A DNA stretch of 16,453 bases from an uncultured Campylobacter sp. Its GTDB lineage: Bacteria; Campylobacterota; Campylobacteria; Campylobacterales; Campylobacteraceae. A program made the position numbers and the translations under genes. The notes below the pieces were generated by a model that saw only the letters and a program-made list of their open reading frames with translations, was not told where the DNA came from and made no database searches. Every line of letters begins with the position of its first letter. Position 1 is the first letter of the stretch. The stretch lies in the NCBI GenBank assembly GCA_937965895.1, contig CALCKS010000103.1, positions 1 to 16,453 of the forward strand, given 5' to 3'. Of the stretch, positions 1 to 6,825 are shown in pieces.

Positions 1-791
1 GAGCGCTTGCTATCGCGGGTTTGAGCTTACAGGCGGTATTTAAAAACCCGCTCGTAGGTCCGCACATCGTGGGCGTGAGCACCGCGGCGGCATTTGGCGG
101 CGCGCTTTGCATCGTGCTTGGCTTTGGCTCCTACTTTATCGTGGGCTTTGCCTTCTTTTTCGGGCTCGCCGCGCTTTTTATGCTCTATTTTATCGCTAAA
201 TTCGTCTCGCGCAGCGACGTCTTTTCGCTCATCCTTGCAGGCATCGTCATAAACGGCGTTTTTGCCGCGCTAACGAGTCTCGTGCAGTATTTAGCCGACA
301 ACGAAGACGTGCTGCCAAACATCATCTATTGGCTGCTTGGCAGCTTCGTGCGCGCAGACTACGACAAGCTCGTCATGCTCGCCGCCGTTTCCGCGCCCTG
401 CGTCGCGTCGCTCATCGCGATGCGGTGGAGATTTAACCTACTCAGCCTCGAAGACGGCGATCTAAAGGTGCTGGGCGTAAACATCGTTCGGCTGCGCTCG
501 GTCATTCTCGTCATCTGCACGCTGCTAGTCGCCGCACAGGTCAGCGTCAGCGGAAACATCGGCTGGATCGGCCTGGTGGTGCCGCACGTCGCTAGGATGA
601 TATTTGGCAGCGACCACTTGCGATCGATGCCCGCTTGCTTCGTCGCGGGAGCCGTTTTTATGCTCGCCATCGACGACGTATCGCGCTCGATCAGCTCTAG
701 CGAAGTGCCGCTTAGCATCATCTCCGCGCTCATCGGTAGCCCGATATTCGCCATCCTCTTAAAAAGGAGCGCCGATGCGAACAGAAGGTAG
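1..791 (+). CDS. FecCD-family iron-chelate/B12-type ABC transporter permease (5' end missing)
   Basis: Inner-membrane channel subunit of an ABC importer for a metal chelate (siderophore, haem or cobalamin). The reading frame is already open at base 3 and reads ALAIAGLSLQ before the first possible internal start (TTG at 21), so the gene begins left of the window and the TTG is not its true start. Family marks are strong: the NPLVGPHIVGVS stretch near the beginning, typical of the region after the second or third helix, the GNIGWIGLVVPHVAR loop, and the C-terminal EVPLSIISALIGSPIFAILL helix. Most of the roughly ten helices usual for the family are present. Its last 17 nt overlap the ATPase gene, so the two are probably translationally coupled. 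The substrate cannot be read from a permease alone; the binding protein and outer-membrane receptor would lie outside the window. Confidence 0.93.
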   Translation, partial: ALAIAGLSLQAVFKNPLVGPHIVGVSTAAAFGGALCIVLGFGSYFIVGFAFFFGLAALFMLYFIAKFVSRSDVFSLILAGIVINGVFAALTSLVQYLADNEDVLPNIIYWLLGSFVRADYDKLVMLAAVSAPCVASLIAMRWRFNLLSLEDGDLKVLGVNIVRLRSVILVICTLLVAAQVSVSGNIGWIGLVVPHVARMIFGSDHLRSMPACFVAGAVFMLAIDDVSRSISSSEVPLSIISALIGSPIFAILLKRSADANRR

Positions 792-1548
792 TTTGCTCTC
801 TATCAAAGACGCTGGATTTTTCTACGAAGAGGGCAAATTTCTTTTTAGAAATTTGAGCTTTGAGATTGAGCGGGGTCAAATTTTAGCGATTTTAGGACTT
901 AACGGTCAGGGCAAAAGCACGCTGATGTCGTGCATGATGGGAATTTTGGACCTCAAAGAGGGACGGATTAGCACGCAGGCGAAATTTGGCTTTTTGCCGC
1001 AAAGCTTTAGCGTGGCGTTTGATTACAGCGTGCAGGACATCGTGGCGATGGGGCGCGTGCGCGATATTTCGCTATTTTCAAAGCCGAGCAAACGCGACGT
1101 GCAGATCTGCCTGGATGCGCTTGAGAATCTTGAAATCTCGCACCTGAAAAACAAGCGCTTCAACTCGCTCTCGGGCGGTCAGAAGCAACTCGTGCTCTTT
1201 GCCAGAGCGATCGCGAGCAAAAGCGAAATTTTATTTTTAGACGAGCCTGCTAGCGCGCTTGATATCAAAAACCAAGACCGCGTGTTAAGCCTCATCGTAA
1301 ATTTAAAGCAAAAAAGTAGCGCCAGCATCGTTTTTACCACGCATCAGCCAAACCACGCTCTTGCGGTGGCGGACCGCACGCTCATCTTAAAAGACGATCT
1401 TAGCTACATTTACGGGCTCAGCGCCGAGGTTTTAAACGAGGAAAATTTAAACGCGCTTTACCGCGTGCGGATGAAAACTGCGGAATTTGACGTTGCGGGC
1501 AAGCAGATAAGCAGCATCACACAGATTTTCAGCGCACAGGTGAAGTAG
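775..1548 (+). CDS. FecE/BtuD-type ABC transporter ATP-binding protein
   Basis: Cytoplasmic ATPase that powers the FecCD-type permease directly upstream. It is 257 residues, normal for a FecE/BtuD/FhuC subunit. Walker A is GLNGQGKST (41-49), the Q-loop glutamine lies in FLPQ (about 73-76), the signature is LSGGQ (132-136), Walker B with the catalytic glutamate is ILFLDEP (152-158), and the H-loop histidine is about H190 (TTHQP). All motifs needed for ATP hydrolysis are intact. The ATG at 775 lies inside the permease gene, and a GGAG in the permease's last codons (766-769) can serve as ribosome binding site. It is probably the last gene of its operon, because what follows is a poorly coding AT-rich stretch. 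Uptake of a ferric siderophore, haem or cobalamin is equally possible. Confidence 0.95.
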   Translation: MRTEGSLLSIKDAGFFYEEGKFLFRNLSFEIERGQILAILGLNGQGKSTLMSCMMGILDLKEGRISTQAKFGFLPQSFSVAFDYSVQDIVAMGRVRDISLFSKPSKRDVQICLDALENLEISHLKNKRFNSLSGGQKQLVLFARAIASKSEILFLDEPASALDIKNQDRVLSLIVNLKQKSSASIVFTTHQPNHALAVADRTLILKDDLSYIYGLSAEVLNEENLNALYRVRMKTAEFDVAGKQISSITQIFSAQVK

Positions 1549-1594
1549 TTTTGGGGCTTTTAATTGGCAAGATTTGCGCTGTGCGTAAAATTTT

Positions 1595-1894
1595 ATGTAT
1601 TTTGAAATTTACGAGTTCGTGGAATTTGCCGATTTTAATTTTATATCGGTATTTACGTGGTTTGCGAGCTTTGTGACGTTTATTAAACTAGACGTAAGCC
1701 GCCCAAATTTATCAGGCGTAAATTCTATTTTTACGCTCGCAATCTTAAATCTACTCTCATTTTACGCACTCAAATTTGACGAAAACGATCTATTTTCGAC
1801 GGCTCGCAACTTCGCTTTTTTATATTTTTACGCCGCGATTTTTACCAGTTTGCTTGAGCTAAATTTAATAAAAATTTTAAGCTTGTTTGTGTAA
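1595..1894 (+). CDS. Hypothetical small membrane protein, Phe-rich
   Basis: I do not recognise this 99-residue protein. It is very hydrophobic and rich in phenylalanine, with about three possible membrane segments (roughly residues 15-32, 44-60 and 72-92). Codon choice (agc, gcg, cta, gcc mixed with AT-rich codons) resembles the neighbouring real genes, which argues for coding. Against it, no Shine-Dalgarno precedes the ATG, an in-frame stop lies only three codons upstream so no earlier start is possible, and DNA rich in AAATTT words easily yields Phe, Asn, Ile and Leu codons by chance. It lies 46 nt after the ATPase gene and 30 nt before the next membrane protein gene. It may be a real small membrane protein, a decayed remnant, or spurious. 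Confidence 0.4.
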   Translation: MYFEIYEFVEFADFNFISVFTWFASFVTFIKLDVSRPNLSGVNSIFTLAILNLLSFYALKFDENDLFSTARNFAFLYFYAAIFTSLLELNLIKILSLFV

Positions 1895-1897
1895 AAT
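1892..1897 (+). promoter_or_regulatory. Possible -10 element for the 1925 gene
   Basis: TAAAAT at 1892-1897, followed by AT-rich DNA and then the AAAAGG ribosome binding site (1913-1918), six bases before the ATG at 1925. Campylobacter sigma-70 promoters usually lack a -35 box, so a -10 alone is what one expects. The element overlaps the stop codon of the preceding small ORF, and such words are common in this AT-rich stretch, so support is weak. Confidence 0.3.
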
Positions 1898-1924
1898 TTT
1901 TATTAAATTAACAAAAGGCAAAAT

Positions 1925-2518
1925 ATGCAAGAAAACTTCATAAGGCGCATAAGTACGGCAAGAGCGCTGGGTATGACGTCGGGGATTTTGGTTATTTTAA
2001 ATTTACTCTCGCAAGAGATGGTTTTACCTAAAAGCCTCTTTGATATCGCAACAAGCGCGCGCGTAGCGATGTTGTTTGTCTCTGTCATCTGCCTTTACGG
2101 CGCGATATCAAAGGTAAACAGACTCGCCGGCGGAGGAGTATTTAAGCTTTACCGCATTTTTATCGCTATTAGTAGCGCGATGATTTTGCTAAGTTTTAGT
2201 GCAAACTACGCTCCCGCTAGCACGCACAAGGTCCTATTTTTCGTCATTTGCGGCACGGCGGTGCTTGCGTTTTTGCTTTGGATAAAGATAAATTTTAAAC
2301 TCGGCGCCGTCACGCAAAACGTCCTGTTTTCAGGCTATGCGGTGCTTTGCGTAGTCGGCACACTCATAGCCGCGGCGCTAAAGCTTTTACTGACCAAAGC
2401 CCTGCGCGATCCCTACCCTATCGAGCTTGCGGTGCTTGGCATCTACCTGGCGCTAGGGTTTATCTACGTGCTTGCTTGGTCGAGGGTCGATTATGTCGAA
2501 AACCGCAATCAAGACTAA
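1925..2518 (+). CDS. Hypothetical integral membrane protein (about six helices)
   Basis: A 197-residue protein that I cannot assign to a named family. Hydrophobic stretches suggest about six membrane helices (roughly residues 16-29, 47-64, 77-93, 102-120, 131-153 and 166-184), separated by short loops rich in Lys and Arg. There is no signal peptide, ATPase motif or obvious catalytic motif. The start is well supported: AAAAGG at 1913-1918 sits six bases before the ATG. It may have its own promoter (possible -10 at 1892-1897) or be read through from the iron-chelate transporter genes upstream. It converges on fbpC, with only 77 nt between the two stop codons. Position between two iron-uptake loci hints at an iron link, but nothing in the protein itself shows this. 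Confidence 0.8.
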   Translation: MQENFIRRISTARALGMTSGILVILNLLSQEMVLPKSLFDIATSARVAMLFVSVICLYGAISKVNRLAGGGVFKLYRIFIAISSAMILLSFSANYAPASTHKVLFFVICGTAVLAFLLWIKINFKLGAVTQNVLFSGYAVLCVVGTLIAAALKLLLTKALRDPYPIELAVLGIYLALGFIYVLAWSRVDYVENRNQD

Positions 2519-2530
2519 GCCGAGTTCATC

Positions 2531-2553
2531 AAATTTGCGTTTCAGGCAAATTT
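2531..2553. terminator. Small inverted repeat between convergent genes
   Basis: AAATTTGC (2531-2538) and GCAAATTT (2546-2553) form a perfect 8-bp stem with a 7-nt loop between the stops of the membrane protein gene and fbpC. The position suits a bidirectional terminator. The stem is AT-rich, has no long T run after it, and is built on AAATTT, which is its own complement and very common here, so chance is a real alternative. Confidence 0.35.
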
Positions 2554-2595
2554 AGACGATAAAAAATCGCGTGGCTATACTAAGCCCGTCCAAAT

Positions 2596-3522
2596 TTAAG
2601 CCAGGTCAAATTTAAATTTATCACAAATCTGCAAATTTGAGCTAACTACGGCTTTAAATTTAACTCCGCAAAACTCCAAATTTAGCTCGTAAAATGCTCC
2701 TAAAAACTTTGCTTCCGTCACGTCTGCTTCGTATTTTTCGCCGCTTATGATTAGCTCCGGACGAAACATAAATTTTCTCTCCTCCAGCCACGTTCTAAAT
2801 TCGGCGGGCAAGCTTTGCGCATCCCGCTCGTCAATCAAATTCATATCGCCCAAAAAGCAGGCGATTTCGTAGGATGCAGGCTGAAAATACAGCTCCCTAG
2901 GTGCGCCGAAAGCCAAGACCTTGCCGCCTTTTATCAGCGCGATTTTATCGCTTAGCAAAAAGGCGTCCTCTTTGTCGTGCGTCACCATGACCGCGCTGAT
3001 GCCGTTTGCCTTTATCATCTGTTTTAGCTCTCCTCTTAGCGCGCTTTTTAGGTTGCGATCGAGATTAGCGAAGGGTTCGTCGAGCAAAAGCAGCTTTTCG
3101 CGGTTTGCTACAGCTCTGGCAAAGGCCGTCCTTTGCGCCTGACCGCCCGAAATTTGATCTGGAGTTTTGTCCTTTAGTTCGGCGATTTTAAATTTCTCCA
3201 GCAGCTGCGCGCTCCTTTGGGCTCGCTCGGCGCTAGGGAGTCGCCACAGCGCAAATTCTACGTTTTTGCAAACGCTTAAATGCGGAAAAAGCGCGTAGCT
3301 CTGAAACATCATCGCCGTACCGCAGCCATCTTTTACGGCGATTTGCCCTCCGCTTGGCGTCTCAAGCCCTGCGATTATACGCAAAAGCGTGCTTTTGCCG
3401 CAGCCGCTATCGCCCAGGACGCTTAAAATTTCGCCCTCGTTAAGGCTTAAATTTACGTCTTTTAAAACCTCTAAATTTCCGAATTTCTTGTTTAAATTTA
3501 CGATTTTTAAAATTTCAGCCAT
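2596..3522 (-). CDS. fbpC: Ferric iron ABC transporter ATP-binding protein FbpC
   Basis: ATPase of the FbpABC ferric iron importer; it energises FbpB in the inner membrane. Walker A GDSGCGKST is at 37-45, the Q-loop at Q74, signature ISGGQ at 124-128, Walker B LLLLDEP at 144-150 and the H-loop histidine at H182. After about residue 230 comes an extra C-terminal region of the kind used for regulation in the FbpC/PotA/MalK branch. At 308 residues it is shorter than the roughly 350 common in that branch, so this domain is probably reduced. The ATG at 3522 lies four bases after the fbpB stop, with a weak AAGAAAG ribosome binding site inside the end of fbpB, so translation probably depends on coupling. 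It is the last gene of the fbpABC operon. Confidence 0.94.
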   Translation of the reverse strand: MAEILKIVNLNKKFGNLEVLKDVNLSLNEGEILSVLGDSGCGKSTLLRIIAGLETPSGGQIAVKDGCGTAMMFQSYALFPHLSVCKNVEFALWRLPSAERAQRSAQLLEKFKIAELKDKTPDQISGGQAQRTAFARAVANREKLLLLDEPFANLDRNLKSALRGELKQMIKANGISAVMVTHDKEDAFLLSDKIALIKGGKVLAFGAPRELYFQPASYEIACFLGDMNLIDERDAQSLPAEFRTWLEERKFMFRPELIISGEKYEADVTEAKFLGAFYELNLEFCGVKFKAVVSSNLQICDKFKFDLA

Positions 3523-3526
3523 ATTT

Positions 3527-5083
3527 TTATCTTTCTTGTTTTTTTCTGGAGATTATCTCGAGCCAAAGGACGGCGACTAGCGACATCGAAACGATGAGAA
3601 ACGACGGCAGAGCCGCAGCGTAAAGCCTCTCGTCGGCGGCATAGAAAAACGCCCTGATACTAAGCGTCTCAAAGCCCAAAGGCCGCAAAATGAGGCTAAG
3701 CGGCAGTTCCTTAATGATGTCGATAAAAACGACGATGAGCGAGAGAAAGAAAAAGTGGCGAAGTAGCGGAAAATGCACCTTAAAAAACAAATTTAACCGC
3801 GAGCCGTTTAGCAAAAGCGCGGCGTCGTCGATATTTGCCGGGATCTTGGCATATCCGCTCTCGACAGCATAGATCGAAGTCGCCAAAAAGCGCACTACGT
3901 ATCCGAAAATCAGCACTACAAAGCTCGACGAGAGCAGATGCGTGCCGAAATTTCGGTCAATATAACCAAAAACTATCATCACGCAAAGCCCTATACTAGC
4001 GCCCGGCAGCGCGTAGCCTAGCGAGACAGATTTTAGCAAAAAGGCGTTTAGCGCTTTGTTTTTTATAAGTCTCGTCGCAAAAACGAGGAAAAAACTCACC
4101 GCCGTGATGAGTATCGCTGCGCCTGCAGCCATCAGAAGCGAATTTGCCGCCATCTGCACGAACTCAAATTTAAAACTATCTAGCTCGTGAATACTCCAAT
4201 ACAAGAGCCAGGTAAAAGGAAATACAAATGCCAAACAAAACACGCTCGCGCACCACAAAAACGCCGCCGCTGAGCCAATTTTACCAAGCTTCTTTTTTTG
4301 CGTAAATTTGGAGGTGTCGTGCGTGGAGAAGCTGTATTTTTTAGAGTTTTTATTAACCTGCTCAAATATCATCAAAACAAACACGAACATCATCAAAAGC
4401 CCCGCTAGCACGGACGCGGAGTACGAGTCGCCCATGTCAAACCATAGCTTAAAAATACCTGCGCTAAAAGTCTCTACGCCGTAATAAGCCGCCGTGCCGT
4501 AATCGCTAAGCGTCTCCATGAGCACGAGCATCGCTCCACCCACGATCGCCGGACGCGACAGAAATATCGCAACCCTAAAAAACACGGCCAGGCCTGGGAG
4601 CTTGTAAATTTTACAAACGTCGTAAATCGCTGCGGACTGCGTTTTAAACGAGGTTTTAGCAAACATATAGATGTACGGATAAAGCGACAACGACAGCACG
4701 AAAATCGCTCCGTAGATATTCATAAACTCCAGCCTAAAGCCGAAAATTTGATGAAAATATCCGCCGTAATCCATAATTCCGACGTAGCAAAAGCTAAATA
4801 TATAAGCAGGAATCGCAAACGGAAGGATGAGGGCATATTCAAAGAAATTTGAGAGCGCGAAGCGGTAGTTCGCCACCAGCCACGCCGAAACCACGGCGAT
4901 AACGAGACTAAGCGCCAAAACGCCCGCCGCGACGGCAAAAGTACCTTGGATATACCTTATAAAAAGATACTTAAAAAAGTGCTCGAGCAAAGAGTAGTCG
5001 CCCAAAGCGATCTCGAAAAATATGCTAAAAATGGGGATCAAAACGATAAGGGCGATAAAGATCGCCCCGAATTTTACTTTCAT
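3527..5083 (-). CDS. fbpB: Ferric iron ABC transporter permease FbpB
   Basis: Inner-membrane channel for ferric iron. It is 518 residues and, as usual for FbpB, is a fused dimer: two homologous permease halves of about six helices, joined by a hydrophilic linker near residues 245-270 (HDTSKFTQKKKLGK region). Each half carries the cytoplasmic coupling loop that docks on the ATPase: DVCKIYKLPGLAVFFRV in the first, and DDAALLLNGSRLNLFFKV, close to the EAA consensus, in the second. The start overlaps the fbpA stop by one base (TAATG), and no strong ribosome binding site is visible, so it is probably translated by ribosomes finishing fbpA. Its stop is followed after four bases by fbpC. The length and motifs are complete, with no sign of decay. 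Confidence 0.94.
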   Translation of the reverse strand: MKVKFGAIFIALIVLIPIFSIFFEIALGDYSLLEHFFKYLFIRYIQGTFAVAAGVLALSLVIAVVSAWLVANYRFALSNFFEYALILPFAIPAYIFSFCYVGIMDYGGYFHQIFGFRLEFMNIYGAIFVLSLSLYPYIYMFAKTSFKTQSAAIYDVCKIYKLPGLAVFFRVAIFLSRPAIVGGAMLVLMETLSDYGTAAYYGVETFSAGIFKLWFDMGDSYSASVLAGLLMMFVFVLMIFEQVNKNSKKYSFSTHDTSKFTQKKKLGKIGSAAAFLWCASVFCLAFVFPFTWLLYWSIHELDSFKFEFVQMAANSLLMAAGAAILITAVSFFLVFATRLIKNKALNAFLLKSVSLGYALPGASIGLCVMIVFGYIDRNFGTHLLSSSFVVLIFGYVVRFLATSIYAVESGYAKIPANIDDAALLLNGSRLNLFFKVHFPLLRHFFFLSLIVVFIDIIKELPLSLILRPLGFETLSIRAFFYAADERLYAAALPSFLIVSMSLVAVLWLEIISRKKQER

Positions 5084-6084
5084 TATTTCCAGCCGGCTAC
5101 GTCGTAAATTTTAATAGCCTCGTTCGTGTTTTGCACGCTTTTATAAAGCGGAGTGGAGTCTTCTTTAAATTTACCAAAGCCTTTTACGATGTCGCTAGGC
5201 TCGACCTCTGCGTTGATCGGATACTCGAAATTTATACCCGCGAGTATCTTTTGCGCCTCAGGGCTCACCATAAACTCCATAAATTTAACGGCGTTTTCTT
5301 TATTTTTAGCAGCCTTTGTTAGCGCGATGCCGCTGATATTTACGTGCGTGCCGCGGTTGTCCTGATTTGGGAAAATTATGCCCAAATTTTTCGCAGCCTC
5401 TACGTCTTCGGCTTTTGGAGAGGTTAGCATGAGGCCTATGTAGTAGGTGTTCATAACCGCTACGTCGCCCTCACCTGCGTAGATGGCCTTAGCCTGATCT
5501 CTATCGCCGCCTTTTGGATCGCGGGCAAGATTTTTTAGCGTGCCCTCCGCCCATTTAGTAGCCGCGTCTTTACCGTCGGCCTCGATGATAGCAGCTAGTA
5601 GCGACTTGCTATACGGAGCCGTCGCGCTTCTGATTAACAGTTTGCCTTTTAGCTCTGGTTTTGCTAGATCCTCGTAGTCCTTTATGCCTTTAGGATCGAA
5701 GTCTCTTTTATCGTAAACAATAACTCTAGCGCGTTTTGAGATAGCAAACCACTGACCGTCGTTATCTCTATACTGCTCCGGTACGATTTTTTCTAGAGTT
5801 TCTGATTTGACCGCTTGCAACACGCCTTTAGTCTTTGCGGTGTAGAAATTTCCCGCGTCTGCGGTGATAAAGATATCGGCCGCGGAGCTACCCCCTTCTA
5901 CTTCTAGCTTTTTGATTAGCTCGCCGGCTTTTGCCTGCGTGGCGTTTACCTTGATACCCGTTTTTTGCTCAAAAAGCTTATAAAGCTCGCTGTCGGCGTC
6001 GTAGTGACGCGCAGAGTAGATATTTACCTCTGCGGCAAACAAAAAGCTTGAAAGCAAGCTAAGCGCGAAAAAACTTTTTTTCAT
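5083..6084 (-). CDS. fbpA: Periplasmic ferric iron-binding protein FbpA
   Basis: Periplasmic receptor that captures ferric iron and delivers it to FbpBC. It is 333 residues, beginning with a Sec signal peptide (MKK, hydrophobic core 5-16, likely cleavage after A17 or A18). The mature start NIYSARHYDADSEL is the typical first strand of this family. Candidate iron ligands are H27 and Y28 in that strand, Y158 (ATAPYSKS) and the tyrosine pair Y214-Y215 (MNTYYIGL). This matches the tyrosine-rich site known for FbpA proteins, including C. jejuni cFbpA. The start is the ATG at 6084 with AAGGA (6095-6091) upstream. A TATAAT at 6120-6115 gives a short leader. It is the first gene of the fbpABC operon, and iron-responsive repression by Fur is expected, though the candidate box is weak. 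Confidence 0.95.
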   Translation of the reverse strand: MKKSFFALSLLSSFLFAAEVNIYSARHYDADSELYKLFEQKTGIKVNATQAKAGELIKKLEVEGGSSAADIFITADAGNFYTAKTKGVLQAVKSETLEKIVPEQYRDNDGQWFAISKRARVIVYDKRDFDPKGIKDYEDLAKPELKGKLLIRSATAPYSKSLLAAIIEADGKDAATKWAEGTLKNLARDPKGGDRDQAKAIYAGEGDVAVMNTYYIGLMLTSPKAEDVEAAKNLGIIFPNQDNRGTHVNISGIALTKAAKNKENAVKFMEFMVSPEAQKILAGINFEYPINAEVEPSDIVKGFGKFKEDSTPLYKSVQNTNEAIKIYDVAGWK

Positions 6085-6114
6085 TTTTATCCTTTGTATT
6101 GATATGGATTTGCG

Positions 6115-6120
6115 ATTATA
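6115..6120 (-). promoter_or_regulatory. -10 element of the fbpABC promoter
   Basis: On the minus strand this reads GCTATAATC, a perfect TATAAT about 30 bases before the fbpA ATG. This would place transcription start near 6108, followed by the AAGGA ribosome binding site at 6095-6091. No -35 box is needed in Campylobacter sigma-70 promoters. The spacing and perfect match make this the best fbpA promoter candidate. Confidence 0.65.
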
Positions 6121-6130
6121 GCGTTTATCT

Positions 6131-6153
6131 TATGAAAGTAATATTAATTATTA
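6131..6153. promoter_or_regulatory. Possible Fur box upstream of fbpA
   Basis: An AT-rich, partly palindromic stretch (TATGAAAGTAATATTAATTA...) lies just upstream of the fbpA -10, overlapping where the -35 region would be. Against the 7-1-7 Fur pattern TGATAATnATTATCA, I count about 9 of 14 matching positions in the best register, which is weak. The reason to flag it is location: fbpABC is a classic Fur target and this is where a repressor site should be. Confidence 0.3.
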
Positions 6154-6212
6154 AAAAAGAAAAATTTATGTCGGAGTGATTTTAGAATGACAAAATATTT
6201 AAAATTGGGTGC

Positions 6213-6218
6213 TAATAT
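6213..6218 (+). promoter_or_regulatory. Possible -10 element of the rhodanese gene
   Basis: GCTAATATTC gives a TAATAT 28 bases before the rhodanese ATG, on the opposite side of the divergent intergenic region from the fbpA promoter. It is followed by a clear AAGGAG ribosome binding site (6235-6240). Position is right, and the match to TATAAT is moderate. Confidence 0.4.
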
Positions 6219-6245
6219 TCACGCCGTCAAATTTAAGGAGAAAAA

Positions 6246-6623
6246 ATGAAAAAAATTTTACTTTTAGGAGCGGCGGCGGCGATGGCTTTTGCGGAAATTT
6301 CTACGGTTCAAGTTAGTCCCGAGGCGATCAAAAACTACGAGCAAATCGTTGATATAAGGACGCCTGCTGAGTGGATGGAAACGGGCGTGATAAAGGGCGC
6401 AAAGACTATCACTTTTAACGCAACCGACAAAGAGGGATTTTTGAACGAGCTTAAAGCCAATGTCGATCTAAAAAAACCAGTCGCGCTCATATGCAGAAGC
6501 GGACGCAGAAGCGCTGCGGCGGCGATGATGATAGATTCGCCGGAACTAAATATAATAAATCTTGACGGCGGCATGGGTAGCCTCATAAATCAAGGCTACG
6601 AAACCGTGCCGTATCAAAAATAA
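6246..6623 (+). CDS. Exported rhodanese-like sulfurtransferase
   Basis: A single rhodanese domain with a Sec signal peptide (MKKILLLGAAAAMAFA, likely cleavage after A16), so the mature protein of about 109 residues should act in the periplasm. The domain opens with the usual QIVDIRTPAEW strand-loop (33-43) and VIKGA (48-52). The active-site loop is CRSGRRS (83-89), with the catalytic cysteine at C83 that would carry a persulfide. The domain closes with INLDGGMGSLINQGY. Start: ATG at 6246, five bases after AAGGAG. It is divergent from fbpA and seems monocistronic, ending at a strong inverted repeat. Roles in periplasmic sulfur transfer, for example from thiosulfate or polysulfide to a respiratory enzyme, or in cyanide or thiol chemistry are possible. 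The sequence does not decide. Confidence 0.92.
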   Translation: MKKILLLGAAAAMAFAEISTVQVSPEAIKNYEQIVDIRTPAEWMETGVIKGAKTITFNATDKEGFLNELKANVDLKKPVALICRSGRRSAAAAMMIDSPELNIINLDGGMGSLINQGYETVPYQK

Positions 6624-6652
6624 TCCACAAATTTTACTTTATAAATTTCGTT

Positions 6653-6703
6653 CGTCAGACTTAAACTTTGCGCTAAATTTTAAGTCTGACGGCGCTGTTT
6701 TTT
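6653..6703 (+). terminator. Probable terminator of the rhodanese gene (13-bp perfect hairpin)
   Basis: CGTCAGACTTAAA (6653-6665) and its exact complement TTTAAGTCTGACG (6679-6691) form a perfect 13-bp stem around a 13-nt loop. A run of six T (6698-6703) follows six bases later. It starts 29 bases after the rhodanese stop. The T run is not directly at the stem foot and the loop is long, so it is not ideal, but the stem is far too long for chance. Confidence 0.65.
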
Positions 6704-6736
6704 GTCCTACTCCCGTGAAAAACGGCGGTAAATTTT

Positions 6737-6765
6737 AAATTTGTCGCTGCTTTTTTTACAAATTT
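6737..6765. repeat. Small AAATTTGT inverted repeat
   Basis: AAATTTGT (6737-6744) and ACAAATTT (6758-6765) are exact complements around a 13-nt loop containing seven T. It lies between the rhodanese and CinA-like genes, which converge. It could help stop transcription, but it rests mostly on the self-complementary word AAATTT. Confidence 0.3.
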
Positions 6766-6802
6766 AATAGAACAAAACGCATCTACTTTAAATTTTAGCG
6801 GA

Positions 6803-6825
6803 CGTAAATTTGACCAAAATTTACG
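6803..6825 (-). terminator. Inverted repeat over the end of the CinA-like gene
   Basis: CGTAAATTT (6803-6811) and AAATTTACG (6817-6825) form a perfect 9-bp stem with a 5-nt loop, and the stop codon of the minus-strand CinA-like gene (6823-6821) lies inside it. It could terminate that gene, but no T run follows on the minus strand. Confidence 0.3.

Noticed and set aside
359..754. 131-residue minus-strand ORF inside the FecCD permease gene
   Set aside because: Lies wholly within a conserved permease gene in another frame, and its sequence shows no domain or start signal.
2347..2562. 71-residue plus-strand ORF overlapping the end of the 197-residue membrane protein gene
   Set aside because: Arg-rich out-of-frame reading with no ribosome binding site; the overlapping frame has a good start and membrane helices.
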